NCBI RefSeq assembly: GCF_013201035.1
Contig: NZ_CP053707.1
Location: 2,418,001 to 2,482,000 of the forward strand
DNA: 64,000 nucleotides
Direction: 5' to 3'
From: Arthrobacter sp. NEB 688
GTDB lineage: Bacteria; Actinomycetota; Actinomycetes; Actinomycetales; Dermatophilaceae
The first letter of the stretch is position 1; every line of letters starts with the position of its first letter. Below, in pieces: positions 24,644-33,135 of the stretch. The translations under genes and the position numbers were made by a program. The notes under the pieces were generated by a model. The model saw only the letters and a list, made by a program, of their open reading frames with translations, was not told the DNA's origin and did no database searches.

Positions 24644-25951
24644 TCACACGACAGGTGCCGTCGTCTGCTCGAGCACGGGTGCGGCCAGCGCCTCGTCAGC
24701 GAAGGCGTCGATCCGGTCGCGGGTGCGGAAGACCACCCAGGCGACGGCGAGCCCGACGGCGCAGGCGGCGCCCAGCCCGAGGTAGAAGGTGCGCACTCCC
24801 ACCCCGGCGACGAGCGTCGGGGTGACGACGGCGAGCAGGGCAGCGCCGATGCGGGCCACGGCCATGATCGAGCCGGTCGCGGTGCTGCGCAGGAGGGTCG
24901 GGAACTGCTCCTGGGTCCACACCCGGGCGATGCCCTCGAAGGCGAACGAGGCGCCCACCGCGTTGAGGACGACCGCGACCATCATCGGGACGGCCGAGAC
25001 GCCGAAGAACGCGTTGACCAGGGGTGAGGCGACGAAGAAGAAGGCTCCGACCTGGAAGTACCGGAACCGGACAGGGCGGTCGGCGATCTTCATGAACCAG
25101 AGCATCCCGACGAGGACGACCGGGAGCGCGGGCAGGGAGACGAGGGCCGCGGTGGAGACCGACTCACCGCCGTAGGTGACGAGCAGGTAGGTCGAGAACT
25201 GCCCGACCGTGTTGCCGACGAGGTTGGTGCACGACGAGAAGACGACGAGCGCCACGAAGGGCACCGCGTAGGGGGTGCGCAGCAGGTCCCGGACCCCGGC
25301 CCGCTCGGCGCGGACCGTGTGGACGCCCCTGGCCCGTTCCGCGCGCGCGGCCAGCCAGCGCGCCGACTCGGGGATCGAGAGCCGCAGGACGAGGACGACG
25401 GCCGCGACCACGGCGACGTGGAGGAAGAGGATCCGCGCACCGGCCCGGCCGCTGTCCCCGACGAGGAACGCCACGACCCCGTTGCCGACGATCCCCGCGA
25501 GCCAGAGGAGGTTGCTGAACCCCATGAGCCGTCCGCGGTTGTCGTCGTCCGCGGCCTCGGCGATCGTGGCGAGCGAGACGGGCAGGTCGGCGCCGATCGC
25601 GACGCCGACGACGACGATCCCGACGACGAGGAGCGGGAAGCCCGGCGCGAAGGCGATCCCGGTCATGCCCGCGGCGATGCTCGCCATCGCCGTGAGGAAG
25701 ACCGGGCGTCGCCCGAACCGGTCGCCGATGCGTCCGCCGACCGCCGCACCCAGCGCGATGCTCGCGGCCTGGATCCCGGCGGCGACGCCGACCTGCAGGT
25801 CGCTCAGGCCCATCGTCGTCTGCAGGATGACCAGTGCGGTGCTGATCGAGGTGATGGCCGCGGCGTCGATGTAGGAGGCCATCCCGGCGACGGTGCCGAC
25901 CCACCAGGGTCCGCTGCGGCGTGCTCGGTGGGGTGCGACGGTGGTGCTCAT
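24644..25951 (-). CDS. MFS transporter of the sugar/organic-acid porter type
   Basis: The 435-residue protein has twelve predicted helices. The loop motif GGRIGDRFGRRPVFL between helices 2 and 3 and IPESARWLAARAER before the central loop are typical of sugar/metabolite:H+ symporters. It is encoded after a LacI regulator and an esterase on the same strand, so the probable substrate is a rhamnoside, a glycosylated ester or a product of these. The ATG at 25951 has AAGGAG 8 nt upstream; an upstream in-frame start would add only seven residues. Confidence 0.85.
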   Translation of the reverse strand: MSTTVAPHRARRSGPWWVGTVAGMASYIDAAAITSISTALVILQTTMGLSDLQVGVAAGIQAASIALGAAVGGRIGDRFGRRPVFLTAMASIAAGMTGIAFAPGFPLLVVGIVVVGVAIGADLPVSLATIAEAADDDNRGRLMGFSNLLWLAGIVGNGVVAFLVGDSGRAGARILFLHVAVVAAVVLVLRLSIPESARWLAARAERARGVHTVRAERAGVRDLLRTPYAVPFVALVVFSSCTNLVGNTVGQFSTYLLVTYGGESVSTAALVSLPALPVVLVGMLWFMKIADRPVRFRYFQVGAFFFVASPLVNAFFGVSAVPMMVAVVLNAVGASFAFEGIARVWTQEQFPTLLRSTATGSIMAVARIGAALLAVVTPTLVAGVGVRTFYLGLGAACAVGLAVAWVVFRTRDRIDAFADEALAAPVLEQTTAPVV

Positions 25952-26022
25952 GACGTCTCCTTCGACGTGCACGCCGCCGTGGGGCCGGCGGGGGTTGGGG
26001 GAGTGGGCCGTGGTGCCCGGGG

Positions 26023-26913
26023 TCAGGCCGCCCGCAGGTGGTGGTCGAGGGCGGAGACCAGGAGGCGGCGCCCGCGCCGGCCCTCCGGGGTGGGGGTCAG
26101 GGGGTAGACGTGCACGCTGCCGGGCTCGACGTGGAGCCGGCAGGTCGTGCCGACCTCGGTGCAGCGCACCGCGAGCACCTCGGCGTCGGGGTGGAACAGG
26201 TCACGCGTGCCGACGAACAGCTCGATCGGCGGCAGGCCCTGGACGCTGCCGTTGACCGGGCTGCACACCGACGCGCGGGGGCTCGTCGATCCCGCCCACG
26301 CCCGCCCGGCCTCCCGCAGCCCCTCGGCCGACAGCCAGGGGTCGTCGACCGTCGCGATGGCGGGGTTGGACAGCGTCAGGTCCAACCAGGGCGCGACGAG
26401 TCCCAGGGCCGCGGGTGCCGGGTGCCCACCGTCGCGCAGCTGCTGGGCGACGGCGAGTGCCAGCCCCCCACCGGCGGAGTCACCGGCCAGCGCCACCCGA
26501 CCCGGGCCGAGCTCGTCCAGCAGTCTGCGGTACCTCGCCATGACGAAGGGCACCGCGTCCTCGACCGTGAAGCGGGGAGCGAGCCCGTAGAACGGCACCT
26601 CGACCCGGTGCCCGGCGTCGGCGACGTGACGGACCAGTGACCAGTGCGCCGAGTGGATCCCGGCGATGTACCCCCCGCCGTGGAGGTAGAGCACGGCCGT
26701 CTTCGCCGGCCCGGAGCCGGGCTGCACGCTCCAGCAGTCGAACCCGTCGGAGGAGTCCTGCACGAGCCGGTGGCGACGGCGCAGCGCGCGAGGCGGGTCG
26801 GCGTGCACCGCAGGGCGGCTCATCACCTCGCGGGCCTTCTCGGCGGTCGCCATCCCGGGCTGGGCCGTGCGTCGGAGGATCATGGCGACGGCACGCATCG
26901 TCAGGGTGGTCAT
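26023..26913 (-). CDS. Alpha/beta-hydrolase esterase, hormone-sensitive lipase family
   Basis: The 296-residue protein has the oxyanion-hole motif YLHGGGY, the nucleophile elbow GDSAGGG, an Asp near FVGTRDLFHPD and a His in GSVHVYP. It belongs to the HSL/family IV carboxylesterases, cytoplasmic enzymes that split short acyl or aryl esters. It sits 36 nt after the LacI gene and before the MFS transporter, so its substrate is likely a taken-up ester such as an acetylated glycoside. AGGAG directly precedes the ATG. Confidence 0.87.
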   Translation of the reverse strand: MTTLTMRAVAMILRRTAQPGMATAEKAREVMSRPAVHADPPRALRRRHRLVQDSSDGFDCWSVQPGSGPAKTAVLYLHGGGYIAGIHSAHWSLVRHVADAGHRVEVPFYGLAPRFTVEDAVPFVMARYRRLLDELGPGRVALAGDSAGGGLALAVAQQLRDGGHPAPAALGLVAPWLDLTLSNPAIATVDDPWLSAEGLREAGRAWAGSTSPRASVCSPVNGSVQGLPPIELFVGTRDLFHPDAEVLAVRCTEVGTTCRLHVEPGSVHVYPLTPTPEGRRGRRLLVSALDHHLRAA

Positions 26914-26949
26914 CGCGCTCCTGCGGCGAACGGGGCGGACGCCGGGGCG

Positions 26950-27960
26950 TCAGGCCGAGACACGACGGTGCACCTGTGGCGTGCCCAGCGCGGCCTCGAG
27001 GGCGGCGCGCGCGTCGACCGTCTGTCCGGCGAAGGCGGCTTCGAAGGCGCGGGCGGTGTCGGGGCCGTAGTCGTGGTCCGGGATCGCGACGCTGGTCAGG
27101 GCCGGCACGGTGAGGGCCGACTGCTCGTCGTTGTCGGCCCCGACGACGGCGAGGTCGTCGGGGGCCCGCCAGCCGAGGTCGTGCATCGCCGCGAGGACGG
27201 CCGCGCCCATCCGGTCGTCGTGGGCGCACACGGCGGTGACGCCCTCTCCGCGCAGGGCCGGCAGCAGACGGGCGACGGCCTGGCGGTCGAGGGGCGCGGC
27301 GAGGGCGAGCGGTGGCGCGATGCCCAGCCGATCCGCCTCCTCCCGGGCACCGCGCAGGCGGGCCCGGGCCACGACGAGGCGGGGGGAGGCGACGGGCAGG
27401 AGGTAGCCGATCGCGGTGTGGCCGGAGCCGACGAGGTGGCGGACCTGGGCGGCGCCGATGGCGACCTCCCAGAACCGGGCGGCTTCCTCGTCCTCGCCGG
27501 GCCGTACGTCCAGCCCCAGCACGTGCGGCGTGCCCAGGGCGACGATGCGGTCGCGGACGTCGCCGGCGATGAGGGCGAGCAGCATGACGCCGACCGGCTG
27601 GACGGCCTGGACGGTCTCGAGCAGGAGGTCGACGTCGCGCAGGGTGTGGACGATGACGGTGCACCCGAGGTCGGCGAGGCCGCCGGTGATGTTGGCGACC
27701 GTGCGGGCGCTGACGTCGCCGGCGTACGTCTCGTCGACGACGAGGAGCACGGTGCTGGAGTGGCCGCGTCGGAGGGTGGCCGCCGCCGTGTTGCGCACAT
27801 AGCCCAGGCGCGCAGCGGCCGAGAGGACCTTGGCCCGGGTCGGCTCGGCGATCGCCTTCTCGGACAGCGGGTTGAGCACGTGGCTCACGGTCGCGTTCGA
27901 GACGCCGCTTTCGCGGGCCACGTCGTTGAGGGTCGGGCGACGTGGTGCCTTCGTCGTCAT
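26950..27960 (-). CDS. LacI family transcriptional regulator of the rhamnosidase cluster
   Basis: The 336-residue protein has an N-terminal LacI helix-turn-helix (PTLNDVARESGVSNATVSHVLN) with the usual hinge, then a periplasmic-binding-like ligand domain (VLLVVDETYAGDV, GYLLPVASP, AVCAHDDRMGAAVLAAMHDLG). It is divergent from the rhamnosidase operon; the predicted operator lies between them, so it probably represses both operons and its own gene. The ligand is probably rhamnose or a rhamnoside; this is inferred from the neighbours. AAGGGAG fits the ATG at 27960. Confidence 0.9.
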   Translation of the reverse strand: MTTKAPRRPTLNDVARESGVSNATVSHVLNPLSEKAIAEPTRAKVLSAAARLGYVRNTAAATLRRGHSSTVLLVVDETYAGDVSARTVANITGGLADLGCTVIVHTLRDVDLLLETVQAVQPVGVMLLALIAGDVRDRIVALGTPHVLGLDVRPGEDEEAARFWEVAIGAAQVRHLVGSGHTAIGYLLPVASPRLVVARARLRGAREEADRLGIAPPLALAAPLDRQAVARLLPALRGEGVTAVCAHDDRMGAAVLAAMHDLGWRAPDDLAVVGADNDEQSALTVPALTSVAIPDHDYGPDTARAFEAAFAGQTVDARAALEAALGTPQVHRRVSA

Positions 27961-28000
27961 CCGGACTCCCTTCCTCGGTGGGCCTCGATGCCCTACAGTT

Positions 28001-28018
28001 TGGTTAAACGTATAACCA
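28001..28018. promoter_or_regulatory. LacI-type operator between the divergent rhamnosidase and LacI operons
   Basis: TGGTTAAACGTATAACCA matches its own reverse complement at 16 of 18 positions, with the central ACGT expected for LacI proteins. It lies 41-58 bp before the LacI start and 50-67 bp before the rhamnosidase start. Confidence 0.65.
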
Positions 28019-28067
28019 CTGGGTCGTCCCGTCAACGGTCGAGACGGTCCTCGTCGAGGAGGACGCG

Positions 28068-30779
28068 ATGACGCTCACCCACGACCTGCGCGTCGAGACG
28101 CTCGTCGAACCCGTCGGCATCGACACGCAGCGGCCGGAGCTCGCGTGGCGTCTCGACGCCCTGGCCGACGGTGCGCAGGGTGCGGCCATGGCCGCGTGGC
28201 AGGTCGAGGCCCGCGAGGGCGGGCCCGACGGCCGCAGTGTCTGGGAGAGCGACCGCGTGCCGGGGAGCCGGCCGTGGGGGGTGCGCTGGGACGGGGAGGA
28301 CCTGCGCTCGAGCACGACGTACGCGTGGCGGGTCAGGACGTGGACGGCCGGCGAGGACGAGGCCGGACCCTGGAGCGAGTGGGCCCTGTTCGAGACCGGC
28401 GTCCTGCGCGGGGAGGCGTGGTCAGCGGCGTGGGTCGCCGGCCCGCCGGCGGCGACCGGGGTCGCGTACCTGCGCGGTGATCTCGACCTGTCCGGGCTCG
28501 CCCCCGTGGTCCGGGCCCGGGCGCACGTGTCGGCGCTCGGGTGGTGCCGCCTCTTCGTCAACGGGGTCGACCACACCGGCCCGGCGCTCGTGCCGCGGTG
28601 GACGCCCTTCGACACCGAGGTGGAGTTCCAGACCTACGACGTCACGCACGCCCTGACCTCCGGCGCCAACGCGCTGACCCTCGTCGTGGGTGACGGCCGC
28701 TTCCGAGGACGAAACGGGATCAAGAACGAGCGCGCCCTCTACGGGGACCGTCTGGCCGGGCTGGTCGAGGTGCACCTCGATCTCGCGGACGGCAGCACGC
28801 GCAGGGTGGGCAGCGACGGCTCGTGGGTCACCGGGACGGGCTCGATCCTGGAGTCCGACCCCAAGTGGGGGGAGCGGACCGACCTGCGCATCGACGACTC
28901 CGCGTGGTTCGACCCGCAGCGCAGGCCCGCCGGCGCCCTCCCGGCAGAGGTGCTGCCCTCCCGGCGTCGGCTCGTCGGCGAGCGGACCGGGCGGGTGCAG
29001 CAGGTCCGGACGCTGTCCGCGGTCTCGGTCGTGCGCACGCCGTCCGGTAAGCAGCTGGTCGACCTCGGCCAGAACTTCGCGGGCGTCGTGCGGCTGCGAC
29101 TCGACGGGCCGGCCGGCACCCGGGTTCGCCTGACGCACAGTGAGATCGTCGGCAGCGACGGCGAGCTCGACACCGACTACATCCACCTCCTCCCGTTCGG
29201 CCGGTGGTACCAGCGAGACGAGGTGGTGCTCGGCGGCGAAGAGGTCTGGTGGCAGCCCTGGTTCACCGTCCACGGCTTCCGCTACGTCGAGGTCGACGGC
29301 CTGCCGACCTCCTTGTCGCCCGCGGACGTCGAGGGTGTCGTCCTGTCGAGCGAGCTGCCGGACGTCGGCGAGTTCGACTGCTCCGACCCGCGGTTGGTCC
29401 GCCTGCGCGAGAACATCGCGTGGTCGCTGCGGAGCAACTTCATGGACACCTCCACCGACTGCCCGACCCGCGAGCGCTCCGGGTGGACCGGGGACATCCA
29501 GCTCTTCGCCCCAACCGCGCTGTCGATGGTCGAGGCCCATGGCTACCTGCGTCGGTACCTGCGCAGCCTCGCCCTCGAGCAACGGCCCGACGGCTCGATC
29601 CCACCTGTCATCCCCTCCGAGACGTCCGAGTTCACCTCGAGGCGCAGCCTCTTCACGAGGTACTTCGAGCACACCTCCACCTCCGTCGGGTGGGGCGACG
29701 CGGCGGTCTACGTGCCGCAGGCGCTGCACACCTACCGAGGTGACGTCGAGGTGCTGCGCGAGATGTACCCGGTCGTGGTGCGGTGGGTCGACCGGCTAGA
29801 GCGCCGCACCCGGCCCGAGGGCCCCGTCCAGCACCTCGCGGCTCGGGTCCGGGGGCGCGGCCGTCGGCTGCCCGAGGGTGTGGTGTCCGTGGGCTACGAC
29901 TGGGGTGAGTGGCTGCGGCCGGGGGAGGGCATGCTCGCCATCAGCGCGGGGAACCTCACTCTCGGACACCCCGAGGTGGCGACGGCCTACCTGGCGCACA
30001 CGGCGGCCCGCACGGCCGAGGTGGCCGACGTCCTCGGCCGGGCAGAGGACGCGGCACGCTTCCGGCGGCTGGCGGAGCGCACACGGCATGCCTACCGCGC
30101 CGCGTTCGTCCGCCCCGACGGGCGCGTCGGGGCCGACGAGCAGGACGACTACGTGCGGGCGATCGCGTTCGGTCTGCTCGAGCCGTCCGAGATCCGGCCG
30201 GCGCTCGAGCTGTTGCTGAGCAGGTTGCGCCACAACGGCTTCCATGTCGGGACCGGGTTCTTGTCCACCCCCATGCTGCTGAAGGTGCTCGCCGACCACG
30301 GGCACGAGGACGTCGTCTGGAAGCTGCTGCTGCAGACCAGCAGTCCGTCGTGGCTGCACCAGGTCGAGGCCGGCGCGACGACGACGTGGGAGTCGTGGGA
30401 GGGGTACGACGAGCACGGCAAGGCCCGGGACAGCCACAACCACTACGCCTTCGGGTCGATCGGCGCCTTCCTCGTCGAGCGGGTGGCCGGGCTCGCCCCG
30501 GGTGCTCCCGGCTACGACGTCGTCGAGGTCGCCCCCCTCGTCGACGGTCCGGTCTCGCACGCGTCCGCCTCCGTCCTGACGCCGCACGGCCGCGCCGCCG
30601 TCGCGTGGCGTCGAGAGCAGGCCGAGGACGGCGTGCACGTCCATCTCGAGGTCGCGGTCCCGACCGGGGCGGTGGCGAGGGTGCGGGTCGCGCACCACGC
30701 CGCCCGCGAGGTCGGCCCGGGGCGACACGAGCTCGACTTCTCCTGTGCACCGTCCTCCGTCGAAGGGAATGTCCGATGA
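28068..30779 (+). CDS. rhaA: Alpha-L-rhamnosidase, GH78
   Basis: The 903-residue enzyme releases terminal alpha-L-rhamnose from glycosides, oligosaccharides or polysaccharides. N-terminal beta domains (ETLVEPVGIDTQRPELAW; VEFQTYDVTHAL) precede an (alpha/alpha)6 barrel. The catalytic segment is near residue 463 (TDCPTRERSGWTGDIQLFAPTA), followed by WGDAAVYVPQALHTYRGD. The length is typical for bacterial GH78. No signal peptide is seen, so it acts in the cytoplasm after substrate uptake. GAGGAGG precedes the ATG. The stop overlaps the esterase start by 4 nt (ATGA). Confidence 0.9.
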   Translation: MTLTHDLRVETLVEPVGIDTQRPELAWRLDALADGAQGAAMAAWQVEAREGGPDGRSVWESDRVPGSRPWGVRWDGEDLRSSTTYAWRVRTWTAGEDEAGPWSEWALFETGVLRGEAWSAAWVAGPPAATGVAYLRGDLDLSGLAPVVRARAHVSALGWCRLFVNGVDHTGPALVPRWTPFDTEVEFQTYDVTHALTSGANALTLVVGDGRFRGRNGIKNERALYGDRLAGLVEVHLDLADGSTRRVGSDGSWVTGTGSILESDPKWGERTDLRIDDSAWFDPQRRPAGALPAEVLPSRRRLVGERTGRVQQVRTLSAVSVVRTPSGKQLVDLGQNFAGVVRLRLDGPAGTRVRLTHSEIVGSDGELDTDYIHLLPFGRWYQRDEVVLGGEEVWWQPWFTVHGFRYVEVDGLPTSLSPADVEGVVLSSELPDVGEFDCSDPRLVRLRENIAWSLRSNFMDTSTDCPTRERSGWTGDIQLFAPTALSMVEAHGYLRRYLRSLALEQRPDGSIPPVIPSETSEFTSRRSLFTRYFEHTSTSVGWGDAAVYVPQALHTYRGDVEVLREMYPVVVRWVDRLERRTRPEGPVQHLAARVRGRGRRLPEGVVSVGYDWGEWLRPGEGMLAISAGNLTLGHPEVATAYLAHTAARTAEVADVLGRAEDAARFRRLAERTRHAYRAAFVRPDGRVGADEQDDYVRAIAFGLLEPSEIRPALELLLSRLRHNGFHVGTGFLSTPMLLKVLADHGHEDVVWKLLLQTSSPSWLHQVEAGATTTWESWEGYDEHGKARDSHNHYAFGSIGAFLVERVAGLAPGAPGYDVVEVAPLVDGPVSHASASVLTPHGRAAVAWRREQAEDGVHVHLEVAVPTGAVARVRVAHHAAREVGPGRHELDFSCAPSSVEGNVR

Positions 30780-31768
30780 GCCTGCTGCCCACCGCCCTCG
30801 GAGCGGCTGTCGCCGCCACCGCAGCCACCGCGCTGGCCCGTCGGCGACGCACCGTGGCCGCCGTCGACGCCGAGCTGCGCCTGCCCGTCATGTGGCTGCC
30901 GCTCGTCGTGGCCTCGCGGCTGGAGCTCGGGGTCGGCCGCCGGTTCTTCCTCCCCGCGACCCGGCCCGTGGACGGCGTGACCGTCACGCCTCACGCGGTC
31001 CCCGGCGGCCGCGACGTGCTCGTCTACGACGTCCCGGGACGGACGGACCGCACCGGGGTCCTGCTGTGGATCCACGGTGGGGGTCTCGTCATGGGCACGC
31101 CGGAGGTCGACCACCTCACGTGCAGCCGGATGGCCCGCGAGCTCGGGATCGTCGTCGTCAGCGTGCGCTACCGGCTGGCTCCCGAACACCCCTTCCCTGC
31201 AGGACTCGACGACTGCGCAGCCGCACTGCGGTGGCTCGTCGCGTCCTGCGACGAGCTGGGCGTGGACGACCGGCGCATCGCGGTGGGCGGGGGCAGCGCC
31301 GGCGGCGGGCTCGCGGCCTCGCTGGCCCAGCGCGCCACCGACGAAGGGATCCGGCTGGCCTTCCAGTCGCTCGTCTTCCCGATGCTCGACGACCGCACGG
31401 TCCTGCGGCGTGACCACCGTGGCCGGGGGCGCCTGGTGTGGACCCCCCGGTCCAACCGCTGGGCGTGGGCGGCCTACCTCGGACGCCGGCCCGCCCTCGG
31501 CGCCTCCCGGCAGTACGCGGCAGCAGCCCGCCGGGAGGACCTCACCGGCCTGCCCCCGGCGTGGATCGGCGTGGGCGACCTCGACCTCTTCCACGACGAG
31601 GACCTCGAGTACGCCCGACGGCTGCGGGAGGCCGGCGTCGCGGTGCAGCTGCACGTGCAGCCCGGCATGCCTCACGGCATCGACGTCGCGGGGGACGGGC
31701 CCGCGACGCGGGCGTTCGTCGGCTCGTGGTTCGAGGCCCTGCGCGCTGCCCTGGCTCCGGTCGGCTGA
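30776..31768 (+). CDS. Alpha/beta-hydrolase esterase (HSL family), coupled to the rhamnosidase
   Basis: This 330-residue family IV carboxylesterase has WIHGGGLVMG for the oxyanion hole, YRLAPEHPFPA, the nucleophile elbow GGGSAGGGLA, an Asp in GVGDLDLFHDED and a His in MPHGID. The first ~28 residues are hydrophobic and may be a membrane anchor. Coupling to the rhamnosidase suggests it de-acylates a rhamnoside or acts on the released aglycone. The gene ends 40 bp from the convergent CdaR regulator. Confidence 0.86.
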   Translation: MSLLPTALGAAVAATAATALARRRRTVAAVDAELRLPVMWLPLVVASRLELGVGRRFFLPATRPVDGVTVTPHAVPGGRDVLVYDVPGRTDRTGVLLWIHGGGLVMGTPEVDHLTCSRMARELGIVVVSVRYRLAPEHPFPAGLDDCAAALRWLVASCDELGVDDRRIAVGGGSAGGGLAASLAQRATDEGIRLAFQSLVFPMLDDRTVLRRDHRGRGRLVWTPRSNRWAWAAYLGRRPALGASRQYAAAARREDLTGLPPAWIGVGDLDLFHDEDLEYARRLREAGVAVQLHVQPGMPHGIDVAGDGPATRAFVGSWFEALRAALAPVG

Positions 31769-31807
31769 GCTGATCGGTCGGCGCGGGGCATGAGCTGCGA
31801 CGCGGCG

Positions 31808-33028
31808 TCAGGAGTCCCGCCACGACAGGAGCTCCAGGGCCGCTCCCACGTGGACGGAGTTCTGCGCCAGCGAGATCGGGAGCAGCTCGTCCACCCGCTG
31901 CAGCCGACGCAGCACCGTGTTGCGGTGCGTGTACAGGCGCTCTGCCGTGCGCGTCACGTTGCAGAGCTCCCGGACGTACGTGAGGGCGACGCTCCGCAGC
32001 TCCGGGTCGGCGTCCCGCAACGCGCCGAGAGTGCCCTCGAGGAAGGCGTCGGCGGCCTGCCGGTCGCGCTCGAGCAGCCCGACCAGGGCGATGTCGCGGT
32101 GGAAGGCGAGGCGTCGCCGGCTCGTCGCCAGGCTCATCGTGCGCTGCACCTCGACGGCGTCGAGATGGCTCGACCGAAAGCCGTCCCGGTCAGCGGCCGG
32201 CCGACCGACCGCCACCCGGACCGGGTCCGGAACCGCCGGCCGCGGGCCGTCCTCCAGCGCGTGGGGGAGCCACACCCACAGCGTCGACGCGTTGGCGATG
32301 ACGGTCAGTCGGCGTCCTCCCCCCGCGGCGTCGAGGAGGGCCTCGGCCGCTGCTTCCAGGAGGCCGGGGGAGACGTCCGGCGGACCCCACACCACGGCGG
32401 CCGTGTGCGGACCCGTCAGTCGGTACCCCAACCGGGCCTCGACCGCCCGGGGGTCGAGCGGAGCGCCTTCGAGGAGCAGGGTGACGGCCGCGAGCCGCTC
32501 GGCGTGCGTCCCCGTGGTCAGGTCGGCGCGCTCCTGCTGCATCCGGACCCGGACGGCATCCATGGTGTCGTCGACGTACGTCGAGATCGAGAGCGCCGTC
32601 ACCTGGAGCAGGTCCGAGAGCTCGCTCGGGTCGTCGGTCAGCCCGAAGCAGACCTGCATCCAGTGCCGCCAGGCGGCGGACTGCCCCTTCCGGTTGGCGT
32701 CGAGGACGACCTCCTCGAGTCCGCGCCGGACGAGGTCGCGCGAGTGCGACAGCATCTGCGGCGTCAGGCTGGGGCGGACCCGCTCTCCCGGCCGCTCGAT
32801 GTTGGCGGCCACCCACCCCATGACGATCGCGACGTTGGCACGGCGGGTGGACTCGGCGAGCGCCGGATCGGCGGCGATGACCGCCATGGTCTCGCCGCCG
32901 AGGGACGCCGCGTGGAGGTCTTCGATCCACGTGGCCCCCGGCTCGGAGACCGCGAGCGCGCCGCGCCGGATCAGCTCGGCGACCCGGTCGCCGACCGTCG
33001 GCCAGGGGTCGGCCGGAGGGGACGTCAT
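31808..33028 (-). CDS. CdaR/PucR family transcriptional regulator
   Basis: The 406-residue protein has a central GGDEF-like region typical of PucR/CdaR regulators and a C-terminal helix-turn-helix (LYTHRNTVLRRLQRVDELL, the PucR signature). The N-terminal part may bind a ligand or sense metabolites. It is divergent from the monooxygenase operon, so it likely activates or represses that operon. The start at 33028 is set by TACTGT 5 nt upstream. Confidence 0.87.
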   Translation of the reverse strand: MTSPPADPWPTVGDRVAELIRRGALAVSEPGATWIEDLHAASLGGETMAVIAADPALAESTRRANVAIVMGWVAANIERPGERVRPSLTPQMLSHSRDLVRRGLEEVVLDANRKGQSAAWRHWMQVCFGLTDDPSELSDLLQVTALSISTYVDDTMDAVRVRMQQERADLTTGTHAERLAAVTLLLEGAPLDPRAVEARLGYRLTGPHTAAVVWGPPDVSPGLLEAAAEALLDAAGGGRRLTVIANASTLWVWLPHALEDGPRPAVPDPVRVAVGRPAADRDGFRSSHLDAVEVQRTMSLATSRRRLAFHRDIALVGLLERDRQAADAFLEGTLGALRDADPELRSVALTYVRELCNVTRTAERLYTHRNTVLRRLQRVDELLPISLAQNSVHVGAALELLSWRDS

Positions 33029-33033
33029 GCCGC

Positions 33034-33039
33034 ACAGTA
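33034..33039 (-). promoter_or_regulatory. -10 box TACTGT of a leaderless promoter (CdaR gene)
   Basis: On the minus strand TACTGT ends 5 nt before the ATG at 33028, one base closer than most other leaderless genes here. Confidence 0.4.
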
Positions 33040-33135
33040 TGAACCCGCAGAAGGGCCGATCAGGTGCACATCGACCTCGCGCGGTCCACGAACCGTCGCG
33101 CACCCTTGACCGAACCGAACGAGAGGCCCACTCCG

